A stretch of 61,109 bases of DNA from Candidatus Anderseniibacteriota bacterium (GCA_021414205.1 JAIOOW010000002.1:279062-340170); one strand, 5' to 3'; positions 7,747-14,982 are shown, numbered from the stretch's first letter. Translations and numbers: made by a program. The notes: a model not told the origin generated them from the sequence alone.

Positions 7747-8427
7747 ATGTACAACGCTATTGGTATCGATGCCGACATTGGCTGCAATTGCGGAACGGGC
7801 ATGCCCATTATCGCAGAAAAGGACACTGGTAAATGGTGCTGGTGGCACGGAGAAAGAAAGACGCAAACATGGTTCCTGAAATCTCAGCTGAGCCATGAGG
7901 CCACGAAACACAACCTTCACTTCTTGCAAGAGCCTATCCCTTTCGAGCTGCAAGCATCAAAAAGAGCGCTATTTGCATCTACAGACTTCCTCGATTTTAA
8001 CCATGCCGTCCTCCCCGTATTTTTTAACGGATCGCGATGTAAGTGGGGGTGCCTCGCATCTCAACAACCTCCGATAATCGTGACATACGCTTCATGGAAA
8101 GCTGCAACCCGATGGCTTGATGACTTGGCACGCATGACCGTGCATACCATCGATCGTCGCCTCCAACATCCCTGGGGCGTCGCTCATGAAAACGACACGC
8201 TTCGGAACATGGCAGACATCGCCCTACGAATCGCAGAAGATACGAGCATTAAGCTGAACCTTCACGTTCGTATCTGCGCAGGCATGATGGAAAATACAGA
8301 AATCAATCAATATTTTTGCGACCATGTTGAAGGGGCATTCTGGAATATTGATTCCTGGGAATTCGAGAAGATGATGTATGCCTACATACAAAATATTCAG
8401 AACCAAGCACATTTCTTCCAACAATAG
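7747..8427 (+). CDS. hypothetical protein, single-gene unit
   Basis: A 226-residue soluble protein I do not recognise. The N-terminus is rich in cysteine and tryptophan (IGCNCGTGMPI, KWCWWHGERK), and further cysteines follow (SRCKWGCLAS, RICAGMM), which hints at metal binding, but no known zinc motif is evident. The gene has its own TTGACA promoter, an AAGGAG SD six bases before the ATG, and a terminator right after the stop. It is therefore transcribed alone. Base use is more G/C-rich than in the clusters on its left. Confidence 0.75.
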   Translation: MYNAIGIDADIGCNCGTGMPIIAEKDTGKWCWWHGERKTQTWFLKSQLSHEATKHNLHFLQEPIPFELQASKRALFASTDFLDFNHAVLPVFFNGSRCKWGCLASQQPPIIVTYASWKAATRWLDDLARMTVHTIDRRLQHPWGVAHENDTLRNMADIALRIAEDTSIKLNLHVRICAGMMENTEINQYFCDHVEGAFWNIDSWEFEKMMYAYIQNIQNQAHFFQQ

Positions 8428-8445
8428 CGGCTAAAAACCCCGCCA

Positions 8446-8472
8446 CCCCGCGCACATGCTCGGGGCTTTTTT
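8446..8472 (+). terminator. intrinsic terminator
   Basis: CCCCG (8446-8450) pairs with CGGGG (8461-8465), with an inner GC/GC pair, and a T run follows. The whole hairpin and tail are identical in sequence to the terminator at 8944-8970. Confidence 0.85.
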
Positions 8473-8473
8473 G

Positions 8474-8502
8474 TTGACAAAAAGCGATTAAAAGCCTAAC
8501 GT
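8474..8502 (+). promoter_or_regulatory. sigma70-type promoter
   Basis: TTGACA (8474-8479), a 17-base spacer and TAACGT (8497-8502) start one base after the previous terminator's T run. It drives the gene at 8548. Confidence 0.7.
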
Positions 8503-8547
8503 AGATATGCGTTTGATCGTTTCATCCCCCATTGAGGAGGCAGGAAG

Positions 8548-8910
8548 ATGCTGTACATCGTCCGGATTACCCAACCAATCAGCATGGAAATTCACGGGGC
8601 TCTTATGGTCGCCACGTACAGAATGTTGTCGAACATGGATCGGCGTCGAAGAATTTACTCTTCAACGTGCGAAGGCTGGGTTCAAACGAACCGCCGCGAA
8701 ATCGCCATCAGCAGCCTTCGAGGCGTTGCGTGCGAAGCAAAATTCGACTGCGACCTATACGAAGAACCGGTTACTGCAAAATTCATGATGCCATACGCCG
8801 GAATCGCCCAGCTCGAGCAAGCAAAATCTCTCGGACGGATCAGTTCGATCTTCGGCGTGCAGGAAGGAATCCCGAATCCGATCCGCGACTTGCTTCGCCG
8901 AGCTGCATAA
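8548..8910 (+). CDS. hypothetical protein, single-gene unit
   Basis: A 120-residue basic soluble protein (several RRR and RR runs, for example MDRRRRIYSST and LLRRAA at the end) of no family I recognise. Three overlapping frames are open here. I chose this one because GAGGAGG lies seven bases before its ATG, a TTGACA/TAACGT promoter is correctly placed, and it stops just before the terminator. The protein has two cysteines in a CEAKFDC arrangement and no membrane segment. Confidence 0.65.
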   Translation: MLYIVRITQPISMEIHGALMVATYRMLSNMDRRRRIYSSTCEGWVQTNRREIAISSLRGVACEAKFDCDLYEEPVTAKFMMPYAGIAQLEQAKSLGRISSIFGVQEGIPNPIRDLLRRAA

Positions 8911-8943
8911 ACACCTCACGATCCTCCGCCCCTTGTCCTTTAC

Positions 8944-8970
8944 CCCCGCGCACATGCTCGGGGCTTTTTT
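8944..8970 (+). terminator. intrinsic terminator, copy of the one at 8446
   Basis: It has the same stem, loop and T run as 8446-8472, 27 bases identical. It is followed by ATTTCAAAAT, a diverged form of the ATTTCAACATC sequence seen after other terminators nearby. Confidence 0.85.
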
Positions 8971-8984
8971 ATTTCAAAATATTT

Positions 8985-9023
8985 TGGCAAAAAAAATCCT
9001 GCCTGGCATACCGCACAAGCAGG
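8985..9023 (-). terminator. intrinsic terminator for the leftward gene at 9056
   Basis: Read on the minus strand, CCTGC (9019-9023) pairs with GCAGG (8998-9002) and an ATTTTTTTT tail follows. Confidence 0.65.
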
Positions 9024-9055
9024 AAAATAGATTTTCAGAAAAGTTGCAAGCTTGT

Positions 9056-9490
9056 TCAAAATACTTGCCCCTCCGCAATCATCTGATGCTCAGGAGGGTT
9101 CCCCACTCGATGCAGATTAATCACGCCATCCTGAGAACGAACCACTTTAAGTCCTTCGAGCAATACACTCAGCCGAAGCAACGTACCATCGTCTTGCAGA
9201 ATCACCACTCGCAAAAGCGGACTTGCTTCGAGACGCGAAACATCAAGTTCCACTGTCTCAATTCTTCCCGCAGGCAAAAATCGAAACATCACCGCAAGCC
9301 CTTGCACTTGCTCGACGTTCACAACCGAATCCGGCGCATCTTGAAGCAGTATTTTTGGAACATGGCGCTGCGATACCGCTTGCTGAATTCGAAGATGCCG
9401 CTTCCACTGATACTCAACACAGAACAAGAAAATAACGGTACTTATCACCAATACCTGCCTCGGCGAGATAGACCAAAAAATCCTTCTCAT
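9056..9490 (-). CDS. hypothetical membrane-anchored protein
   Basis: A 144-residue protein with one N-terminal membrane segment (about 11-26, QVLVISTVIFLFCVEY) and a soluble beta-rich domain (ETVELDVSRLEASPLLRVVILQDDGTLLRLSVLLEGLKVV). I do not recognise the family. Initiation is supported by AGAGGGGGAG just upstream of the ATG at 9490, and a possible TTGCAA/AATACT promoter lies further up. Its own hairpin terminator makes it a single-gene unit, the leftward counterpart of the neighbouring ones. Confidence 0.7.
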   Translation of the reverse strand: MRRIFWSISPRQVLVISTVIFLFCVEYQWKRHLRIQQAVSQRHVPKILLQDAPDSVVNVEQVQGLAVMFRFLPAGRIETVELDVSRLEASPLLRVVILQDDGTLLRLSVLLEGLKVVRSQDGVINLHRVGNPPEHQMIAEGQVF

Positions 9491-9600
9491 GGCTCCCCCT
9501 CTCTTGAAAAACTCGCGACTTGGTAAAGAGCGTATAGGCTCCTATGAACAGTATTCTCCTTTTTTGCTTATTTGCAATGCATACCCCCAACTGAAGATTT

Positions 9601-10314
9601 TTAGATCGCCATGAGCACTTCTATCACAAGAAATTCTGTCTGTGTGAGCGCTGTTATAGATACCGCATCCACATCCCACACTCCATATCCGTCACGCGCA
9701 GCAAGCACCTGGTCACCCACTTGGATGCTACCGCTGATCACAAATATATACGCGCCATTTTCCGTTGCATGCAATGCATACGGTGTCGATTGCCCAACAT
9801 CAAAGTTCCCGAGATGCAACCACGCATTCTGATGAATCCATAATCCTTTGCCGTTTTGATCTGGTGAAATAATTTGCTGCAGCTTGTTGTGTCGATCTTC
9901 TACTTGCAATGCTTGTTGATCATATCTTGGTGCAACATTTTCTTGGTTCGGCAGAATCCAAATCTGCAATAGTTTCACTGGCGCATCTGCACTGTTATTA
10001 AACTCGCTATGCTCAACACCCATTCCTGCACTCATCACCTGCACCTCTCCTGCATGAATAACTTCTTTTGTTCCCATGCTGTCCGCATGCGCAAGCTCGC
10101 CCTCTAATGGAATCGTAATAATTTCCATATTGTCGTGAGGATGAGTTCCAAACCCTTTACCGCCCGCAATCGTATCGTCGTTTAATACGCGAAGCGCCCC
10201 AAACCCCATTCTTCGCTGGTCAAAATAGTTCGCAAAACTAAAAGAATGAAATGTAGAAAGCCATCCGTGCTCTGCATAACCCCTGGTATCTGCTTTGTGA
10301 AGTGTTGTTTGCAT
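9601..10314 (-). CDS. pirin family protein
   Basis: A bicupin of the pirin/YhhW family, 237 residues, full length. The N-terminal cupin carries the metal ligands in GTHPHDNMEIITIPLEGE and GMGVEHSEFN. The start ADTRGYAEHGWLSTFHSFSFANYFD is the typical pirin entry segment. Family members are iron enzymes acting on flavonols or redox-sensitive regulators; the physiological role here is unknown. The ATG at 10314 is nine bases after the stop of the VOC gene, so they form a two-gene operon. A TTG at 10323 is also in frame but lies almost on that stop. Confidence 0.9.
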   Translation of the reverse strand: MQTTLHKADTRGYAEHGWLSTFHSFSFANYFDQRRMGFGALRVLNDDTIAGGKGFGTHPHDNMEIITIPLEGELAHADSMGTKEVIHAGEVQVMSAGMGVEHSEFNNSADAPVKLLQIWILPNQENVAPRYDQQALQVEDRHNKLQQIISPDQNGKGLWIHQNAWLHLGNFDVGQSTPYALHATENGAYIFVISGSIQVGDQVLAARDGYGVWDVDAVSITALTQTEFLVIEVLMAI

Positions 10315-10323
10315 GTCGTACAA

Positions 10324-10743
10324 TTACATTCCTTTCGGTTGCAGGAGCGACACACGATTCCCTTCCGTATCTATAATAGATGCGAATAATCCAACACCGA
10401 GGATTTCATCCGGCTCGCCATTTTTCAAATGCCCGCCAATCACCTGTCCGCCTGCGGCCGCAACCTTCTTCATTGCATCCCGAATATCGTCTACAGACAC
10501 AACAATAGATGGGTGAAAAGATAACGGATCGTCGTTCTTTTTATAAAATCCTCCGTTAATAGCACCTGGATTTTTCGGCAACCCCATCGGGTCGTTCGGA
10601 TCTTTTTCTGCCGTTGTAACGGTTACATAGTCTCCCATTTCTTCACCAAGCTGATTCGTCTGCCAACCGAATGCTGTTTCATAAAACGTACGCATGCGCG
10701 CAATATCTTCTGCTGGCATTTCAAAATGGACTACTGGATTCAT
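10324..10743 (-). CDS. VOC family (glyoxalase-like) protein
   Basis: A 139-residue single-domain protein of the vicinal oxygen chelate fold. It shows PVVHFEMPAEDIARMRTFYETAFGWQ at the start, a mid VSVDDIRDAMKKVAAAGGQVIGG segment, and the closing GLFASIIDTEGNRVSLLQP strand. These are the marks of the glyoxalase/bleomycin-resistance superfamily, whose members bind a metal and small electrophiles. The substrate is unknown. It leads a two-gene operon with the pirin gene. A TATACT box lies 18 bases before the ATG. Confidence 0.88.
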   Translation of the reverse strand: MNPVVHFEMPAEDIARMRTFYETAFGWQTNQLGEEMGDYVTVTTAEKDPNDPMGLPKNPGAINGGFYKKNDDPLSFHPSIVVSVDDIRDAMKKVAAAGGQVIGGHLKNGEPDEILGVGLFASIIDTEGNRVSLLQPKGM

Positions 10744-10957
10744 AGGTAAATAGTTTTAAAAAGTATAGCTCTAGTATTCAATTATTACAGCATTCTCGCA
10801 AGGATCATTCCTGAAAGGTGCATAAGTCTCGTAGTAATTCCTTGCCTCGGGGGTATCCTAGAAATAGCGATGCGTTCTTTAACAATCGCATACTAGCCAT
10901 ACATTTCCCTGGGCCATTCCGGCCCGCTTTCCCCCGTCCCTAGAAAGGACCTCCGCC

Positions 10958-11860
10958 ATGAATGCAGTGTTAGGTTCACCAAGCACAGCTGCCCCGAGCG
11001 TGGCACCTCGACGCTCACGAGTACGTCGATCACAAACAGCTATCGAGCAATTCGAGCAAAGACTTGATTATCGGTATCCGCTGTTTGGAACAATCGCACG
11101 CCGTCGACGCATCATTTCCGCACGACATATCGGCAACGTCGCCACCTGGATTACAAGCACGGTAAAAAGCAAAGTGACATCCGCCAACATGCGACACGTA
11201 ATCGACGTGTGTGCATCACAGCATCCAACGTGGTTCGACAACTTGCTATTCGTGCGAATGGAACAACGACTGCATGGTCTTGAGCCAGGAATCCGCCTGT
11301 TCGTGGAAACACGAAACTTTGACCAGATCCCCGACCCGATGATTCCACGAAATGAACGCAACAAATTCACCGCGGCAATCATGAACGAACCCAATCGGTC
11401 GTTTGCATATCTCGAGCCGCTGTGGATCACAGTCGATGGCAAACAAGTGGGTGCAACAGTCGAAGATTTCATCATGTTCTCCCGCGGCCAAATGATGCTG
11501 CTCAGAAACGCAATCGGAGCATCCAACCGGCAACTGCTGTTCAGCAAAGTTGACGCAGCAATTGAAATGGTTGCAACCCTTGCGGCGCTCAGCGTGATTG
11601 TCCCTACCAAATTTGCGTTCGACGCTGTCGTACGCATGGGCAGAACCGCATCTCACATGTACACGGAAGGGCTGGAACTCGGGCGAGATCTCTTGAGATC
11701 ATCCACCGAATATCTCCATCCACTCAACTTGCGCACCATCGATCCAGGAACATACACGATGCTGTTTGCATCCGATCCGTTCATCGTGTTCGGAACTCCT
11801 GAGATGAGCGAGCTGTTCGGCGACGAACTCCCGCTGGCACTTGTAGCTGATTGGGAATAG
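10958..11860 (+). CDS. hypothetical protein, single-gene unit
   Basis: A 300-residue protein of no family I recognise. The first 40 residues are basic and proline/serine-rich (APRRSRVRRS). The middle is mixed alpha/beta, and around residues 195-225 there is a hydrophobic helical stretch (AAIEMVATLAALSVIVPTKFAFDAVV) that could be a membrane-associated helix. AAAGGA is eight bases before the ATG at 10958 and a terminator follows the stop. The 214-base upstream gap holds a plausible TTTAAC/TACATT promoter and a GGGCC-ATTCC-GGCCC hairpin in the leader. Confidence 0.7.
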   Translation: MNAVLGSPSTAAPSVAPRRSRVRRSQTAIEQFEQRLDYRYPLFGTIARRRRIISARHIGNVATWITSTVKSKVTSANMRHVIDVCASQHPTWFDNLLFVRMEQRLHGLEPGIRLFVETRNFDQIPDPMIPRNERNKFTAAIMNEPNRSFAYLEPLWITVDGKQVGATVEDFIMFSRGQMMLLRNAIGASNRQLLFSKVDAAIEMVATLAALSVIVPTKFAFDAVVRMGRTASHMYTEGLELGRDLLRSSTEYLHPLNLRTIDPGTYTMLFASDPFIVFGTPEMSELFGDELPLALVADWE

Positions 11861-11896
11861 CCCATTCAACGAATCAAAACAACACAATCCAACCTC

Positions 11897-11926
11897 AGCC
11901 CGAAGCACACCGCTCCGGGCTTTTTT
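11897..11926 (+). terminator. intrinsic terminator
   Basis: AGCCCG (11897-11902) pairs with CGGGCT (11916-11921) and a T run follows. It ends the gene at 10958. Confidence 0.85.
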
Positions 11927-11947
11927 ATTTCAACATCCCTGCAAACG
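11921..11947 (+). repeat. post-terminator repeat, copy 1
   Basis: The T run continues into ATTTCAACATCCCTGCAA and ACG. This 27-base stretch matches 13199-13225 with one mismatch and is partly shared by 12515-12540. Confidence 0.75.
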
Positions 11948-11965
11948 CTTTAGAATATGTATCAC

Positions 11966-11994
11966 TTGACATCATTAAAAATAATAATCATTAT
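11966..11994 (+). promoter_or_regulatory. sigma70-type promoter
   Basis: TTGACA (11966-11971) is followed after 17 bases by CATTAT (11989-11994). A TATACA three bases later is an alternative -10. It drives the gene at 12051, which has an AAGGG SD six bases before its ATG. Confidence 0.6.
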
Positions 11995-12050
11995 ACAGCC
12001 AAGGTAACACAAACGCTCATTTCAACCTTCCATCAACTAAAGGGCAAAAC

Positions 12051-12467
12051 ATGCCAACACTCGAAATCGTCGAACAAACGTACGATGCGTACGAGCTCAT
12101 GGTTCTCCAAGCCCATGTCGACTTTTACCGCCTTATACCTGAAGCACGTTCCCTGACGGGATTCAGTATGCGCCACCAGCTTCTCTGCGCAAACGCTTGC
12201 GAGCGACTGGCCAAACGAGGAATGCTAACGATACAAACAATCCTTAGCGAGATCGTTTGGAAAACAATCGATATTGATCCCAGCGATGAGCTGTATCAGC
12301 TTGCACTGACTCACGGACAATTCGAACGAGTAGATCTCACCAATCCCCCGCTAATTCGATTCATAACGGAAACAAAATTCCCTGGTTTCCAAGCTCGGCT
12401 TACCGAGGAATCCGTTCCCGAAGTTGTCAGGTTATTCAAAGCTGGAATTATCAAAAAGAACGACTGA
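12051..12467 (+). CDS. hypothetical protein, single-gene unit
   Basis: A 138-residue soluble, mostly helical and slightly acidic protein that I do not recognise. No signal peptide, membrane segment or known motif is visible. The segments LTGFSMRHQLLCANACERLAKRG and VPEVVRLFKAGIIKK look like helices of a small alpha bundle. It has its own TTGACA promoter, SD and terminator and so is an independent unit between two other such units. Confidence 0.7.
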   Translation: MPTLEIVEQTYDAYELMVLQAHVDFYRLIPEARSLTGFSMRHQLLCANACERLAKRGMLTIQTILSEIVWKTIDIDPSDELYQLALTHGQFERVDLTNPPLIRFITETKFPGFQARLTEESVPEVVRLFKAGIIKKND

Positions 12468-12492
12468 CAAACAAGCATCGCCACCCCTTACC

Positions 12493-12519
12493 GCTCCGCG
12501 CATTTGCACGGAGCTTTTT
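12493..12519 (+). terminator. intrinsic terminator
   Basis: GCTCCG (12493-12498) pairs with CGGAGC (12509-12514) and five T follow. The loop CGCATTTGCA resembles the CGCACATGCT loop of the two terminators near 8.5-9 kb. Confidence 0.85.
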
Positions 12520-12540
12520 ATTTCAACATCTCTACCAATA
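12515..12540 (+). repeat. post-terminator repeat, diverged copy
   Basis: The T run is followed by ATTTCAACATC and then TCTACCAATA. The first half equals the repeats at 11921 and 13199 and the second half has diverged. The next promoter (TTGACA) starts at 12541. Confidence 0.6.
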
Positions 12541-12569
12541 TTGACATCATAATGAAGGAAAGGTATAAC
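12541..12569 (+). promoter_or_regulatory. strong sigma70-type promoter
   Basis: TTGACA (12541-12546), a 17-base spacer and TATAAC (12564-12569) drive the GNAT gene at 12623, whose SD is GAGGA eight bases before the ATG. Confidence 0.8.
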
Positions 12570-12622
12570 CATAAGTCGCTCCTTTCCAATCCACATCACT
12601 TCGCTAGTAGAGGAAATATCCC

Positions 12623-13159
12623 ATGTCGGCAATCCGTATCCGTCCTGCACGCGTCAGCGATCTCCCCGTCCTATTTACGATGATTCGAGAAATGGCCCAA
12701 TTCCTGAACCATGACCACGTCTTCATAGTCACCCAGCAACAGTTAAAAAAACATCTTTTCGATAAGCCCATCATCCAATGCATGATTGCGGAATTAACGG
12801 AAAGCGATGCGCCTGTCGGCTACATGGCATACTACAACACCTTTTCAACATTCCGAGGCACTCCAGGGATTCATCTGGAAGATATCTTCGTACGAGATGG
12901 CTTTCGCGAAAAAAAGGTCGGAAGATCCCTCATTCACGCAATCTGCCAAATCGCGAAGAAGCAAGGCTGTTCACGTATTCAATGGGAGGCGCCTGCAGAC
13001 AACGATAGAGCAAATCGTTTTTACAACAGCTTAGATGTTCCTACTGTCGGCGGCTGGATCGTATATCGGATCACGAACGCCTTGAACGATTTTGCTGACT
13101 CACGAGCAATTTACGAATTCGAAGAACCGCAGACACCGGCTTCGCAAAAGAAGAAGTAG
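12623..13159 (+). CDS. GNAT family N-acetyltransferase
   Basis: A 178-residue acetyltransferase of the GNAT superfamily, which transfers acetyl from acetyl-CoA to an amine. Motifs visible are the opening IRIRPARVSDLPVLFTMIREM, the core LEDIFVRDGFREKKVGRSLI (acetyl-CoA pyrophosphate loop) and the GCSRIQWEAPADNDRANRFY helix with the usual N-x-x-A-x-x-F-Y. The pattern is nearest to the diamine/spermidine acetyltransferase group. About 20 lysine-ending residues at the C-terminus are extra. It is a single-gene unit with promoter, SD and terminator. Confidence 0.88.
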   Translation: MSAIRIRPARVSDLPVLFTMIREMAQFLNHDHVFIVTQQQLKKHLFDKPIIQCMIAELTESDAPVGYMAYYNTFSTFRGTPGIHLEDIFVRDGFREKKVGRSLIHAICQIAKKQGCSRIQWEAPADNDRANRFYNSLDVPTVGGWIVYRITNALNDFADSRAIYEFEEPQTPASQKKK

Positions 13160-13173
13160 TAATAATGACGCCG

Positions 13174-13204
13174 TCTCTCAGAACACAGTTCTGGGAGATT
13201 TTTT
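13174..13204 (+). terminator. intrinsic terminator
   Basis: TCTC-CAGAAC pairs with GTTCTG-GAGA around an ACA loop (13174-13198) and a T run follows. Confidence 0.85.
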
Positions 13205-13225
13205 ATTTCAACATCCCTGCAAGCG
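13199..13225 (+). repeat. post-terminator repeat, copy 2
   Basis: The T run is followed by ATTTCAACATCCCTGCAA and GCG. It is one base different from 11921-11947 over 27 bases, although the two hairpins before them are unrelated in sequence. Confidence 0.75.
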
Positions 13226-13264
13226 TCTTTGCCGGCCTGCGATAATGCGTTGCAAAACGCCTCA

Positions 13265-13486
13265 TTATTTGCGAATCTCCAGCAGCTTTTTGGTACTTGT
13301 TCGCCCGGTTACAAGCCGTATATTCGTCGTCGGTACGCCATAATACTGCGCGACCAGCTTTATAATCGCCCAATTCGCCCGCCCCTTTTCGGGCGCCTCC
13401 TTCACATGCACAACCAAATTCTCCTCGTCGATTTTCTCAACCCGACTCTCCCGCGCATGAACCTTCGCCTTAATCGTGATGTACAT
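13265..13486 (-). CDS. DUF167 (YggU) family protein
   Basis: A 73-residue protein of the DUF167/YggU family. It shows MYITIKAKVHARESRVEK at the start, VHVKEAPEKGRANWAIIKLVAQYYGV in the middle (the family's EPPxxGxAN motif) and RLVTGRTSTKKLLEI at the end (the SGxxSxxK motif). The family is widespread and of unknown function. A TATAAT lies only one base before the ATG, while TAAGAT ends six bases before it, so the exact promoter is unclear. It converges with the GNAT unit. Confidence 0.9.
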   Translation of the reverse strand: MYITIKAKVHARESRVEKIDEENLVVHVKEAPEKGRANWAIIKLVAQYYGVPTTNIRLVTGRTSTKKLLEIRK

Positions 13487-13571
13487 AATTATATCTTACT
13501 GCAGTTTCTAATCGCCTGCCCCACAAGAACATCCCTCAAAAAATAGATTTTTCGACTAGCGCACAATCATA

Positions 13572-13605
13572 CAAATAAAAACGCGTGGGCCAATGGCACC
13601 ACGCG
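13572..13605 (-). terminator. intrinsic terminator
   Basis: On the minus strand, CGCGTGG (13599-13605) pairs with CCACGCG (13582-13588) and a GTTTTTATTTG tail follows. It ends the gene at 13624. Confidence 0.85.
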
Positions 13606-13623
13606 CATACGCACACAGACTAC

Positions 13624-13941
13624 CTACAATCGAACCCCAAAGCGCTTCGCCTTGCCGTTTGTAAGTCGCCTGCTGCGAGTTGATTTCTGCTTATCCCTGG
13701 ATAGCAACCTGGCCAAATCATCGCGCCTTTGAGCAAGAATCCTCATACTGTTCACAAACTTACTCCTGAGCACATCAGCTTCCGGTGCATTTAAGAATTC
13801 TGTCACAGTACGAACGAGAGTATCGGCAGGCCCACGAATATTCCCGATCGTTTTTTGGGTTGCATGTTCCAATTTATGGATTACATCATCGCAAGAGAAT
13901 GTGAGCTCGGAAATCTGTGAGTAATCAACCTGAGTCTTCAC
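13624..13941 (-). CDS. hypothetical protein, single-gene unit
   Basis: A 105-residue, basic, helical protein I do not recognise. It has a heptad-like stretch and an arginine/lysine-rich end (SRDKQKSTRSRRLTNGKAKRF), which suggests nucleic-acid binding, though that is inference from charge only. I chose the GTG at 13941 over a TTG at 13983 because AGGAGA lies six bases before the GTG. The gene has a TTGACA promoter and its own terminator. Confidence 0.7.
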   Translation of the reverse strand: MKTQVDYSQISELTFSCDDVIHKLEHATQKTIGNIRGPADTLVRTVTEFLNAPEADVLRSKFVNSMRILAQRRDDLARLLSRDKQKSTRSRRLTNGKAKRFGVRL

Positions 13942-13987
13942 GTGATCTCTCCTATAAAGAACCTTCGAAAACTTTCCGACCAAAGAT

Positions 13988-14017
13988 ACTGTATGCCTCC
14001 ATTCGCATACATGTCAA
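13988..14017 (-). promoter_or_regulatory. sigma70-type promoter
   Basis: On the minus strand, TTGACA (14012-14017), an 18-base spacer and TACAGT (13988-13993) lie upstream of the SD-led gene at 13941. Confidence 0.65.
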
Positions 14018-14037
14018 TATCAGTATGCGATGTGCAA

Positions 14038-14067
14038 ATAAAAAACACGGCATCGTTTGATACCGTG
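14038..14067 (-). terminator. intrinsic terminator
   Basis: On the minus strand, CACGGTATC (14059-14067) pairs with GATGCCGTG (14046-14054), with one T-G wobble, and TTTTTT follows. It ends the gene at 14079. Confidence 0.85.
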
Positions 14068-14078
14068 CGACTGCATCC

Positions 14079-14894
14079 TCACTCGAACGCAGGATTGGTT
14101 GCGGCTTCCAGTTTCACATATTCGCGAAACTGCTTACCTGACATTTGGAGCACTTGCCCGCGAAGCGCCAGAGAAGCAATCATGCGCGTCGTCATGATTT
14201 GCTGCCGCATAAGGAGAGGAACTTGATCCTGCCTCATGCACATCTCCAACTTCTGCTGAAGCTGTTGCGACATAACCTGTCTCATATGCATTCCCGCAGG
14301 CTCGCGCGCAATCCGCTGCATCGTTGCATCGTACTCCCTGCGATCGGCTTCATCCGTAAGCTGTGGGCGGCAATCCTCTCTGCAAAGATTGTACCCCCAC
14401 ACCATATCGAAGAATTCACCGATAGCCTCCACGTTCGCATCCGCCATCGGACCGACCGTATTCACGAGCGTTCGAGAACGTTCGATATCGCGACCGTCCA
14501 CTCGAAAACGCTGGCGAGTGGTTGTTTTAAGTAACGGCTGCCCGCGGAAATCAATCTGCTTGCCACGAAGCGCGAATTGAGATCGCGTTTCATTGAACGT
14601 AGATTCCACTTTTGGGAAGTCGAGCATCGTAATCTCGATCGCCAGACGGCCATCCCGGCCGTTGTGATCCGGAATGATCTCGACGTACTTCAGATCTGGG
14701 TCAACGGGAAAATGATCGCGGCGGCATACGTATACATGTGGTGAAATGCGCGCGAACATAGCATCGCTTGCCACAACGGCAGACGCAACATCTGACCACA
14801 TCGGAATATCGATCGTAAAATTGCCATCCACAAACGCGAAGCAATTTTCGATCATCGCCTTCCACGGCCGGCTTTCATACATTGGACGACTCAT
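14079..14894 (-). CDS. hypothetical protein with a sigma54 AID-like C-terminus
   Basis: A 271-residue protein of unknown family. The last 50 residues resemble the activator-interacting domain at the N-terminus of RpoN. They read RQQIMTTRMIASLA, then VLQMSGKQFREYV, then LEAATNPAFE, which matches the LLQLSxxELxxxI and LExNPLLE pattern in the same register. The rest of a sigma54 (core-binding, HTH and RpoN box) is absent. The N-terminal 200 residues are mixed alpha/beta without known motifs. It is a single-gene unit: TTGACA promoter, GGAG SD seven bases before the ATG, own terminator. Confidence 0.75.
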   Translation of the reverse strand: MSRPMYESRPWKAMIENCFAFVDGNFTIDIPMWSDVASAVVASDAMFARISPHVYVCRRDHFPVDPDLKYVEIIPDHNGRDGRLAIEITMLDFPKVESTFNETRSQFALRGKQIDFRGQPLLKTTTRQRFRVDGRDIERSRTLVNTVGPMADANVEAIGEFFDMVWGYNLCREDCRPQLTDEADRREYDATMQRIAREPAGMHMRQVMSQQLQQKLEMCMRQDQVPLLMRQQIMTTRMIASLALRGQVLQMSGKQFREYVKLEAATNPAFE

Positions 14895-14941
14895 GAAAAT
14901 GCTCCGCTTACTAGAGGGATATTGTAAAGGGTGCTCGTTCT

Positions 14942-14970
14942 TATGTACTTTTATTTATAGTATTTGTCAA
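14942..14970 (-). promoter_or_regulatory. sigma70-type promoter
   Basis: On the minus strand, TTGACA (14965-14970), 17 bases and TACATA (14942-14947) come about 47 bases before the ATG at 14894. Confidence 0.65.
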
Positions 14971-14982
14971 GATATACGGCAC

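Noticed and set aside
8507-9086. Alternative rightward frames overlapping 8548-8910
   Set aside because: They begin without an SD, and one runs through the terminator at 8944. The 8548 frame fits promoter, SD and stop.
10315-10323. TTG start for the pirin gene
   Set aside because: It would begin directly at the upstream stop. The ATG nine bases later is a normal family start.
7655-14970. Integron-like cassette array
   Set aside because: The single-gene units and repeat tails look cassette-like, but no integrase is in the window, units lie in both directions with their own promoters, and the repeats lack the paired core sites of attC.
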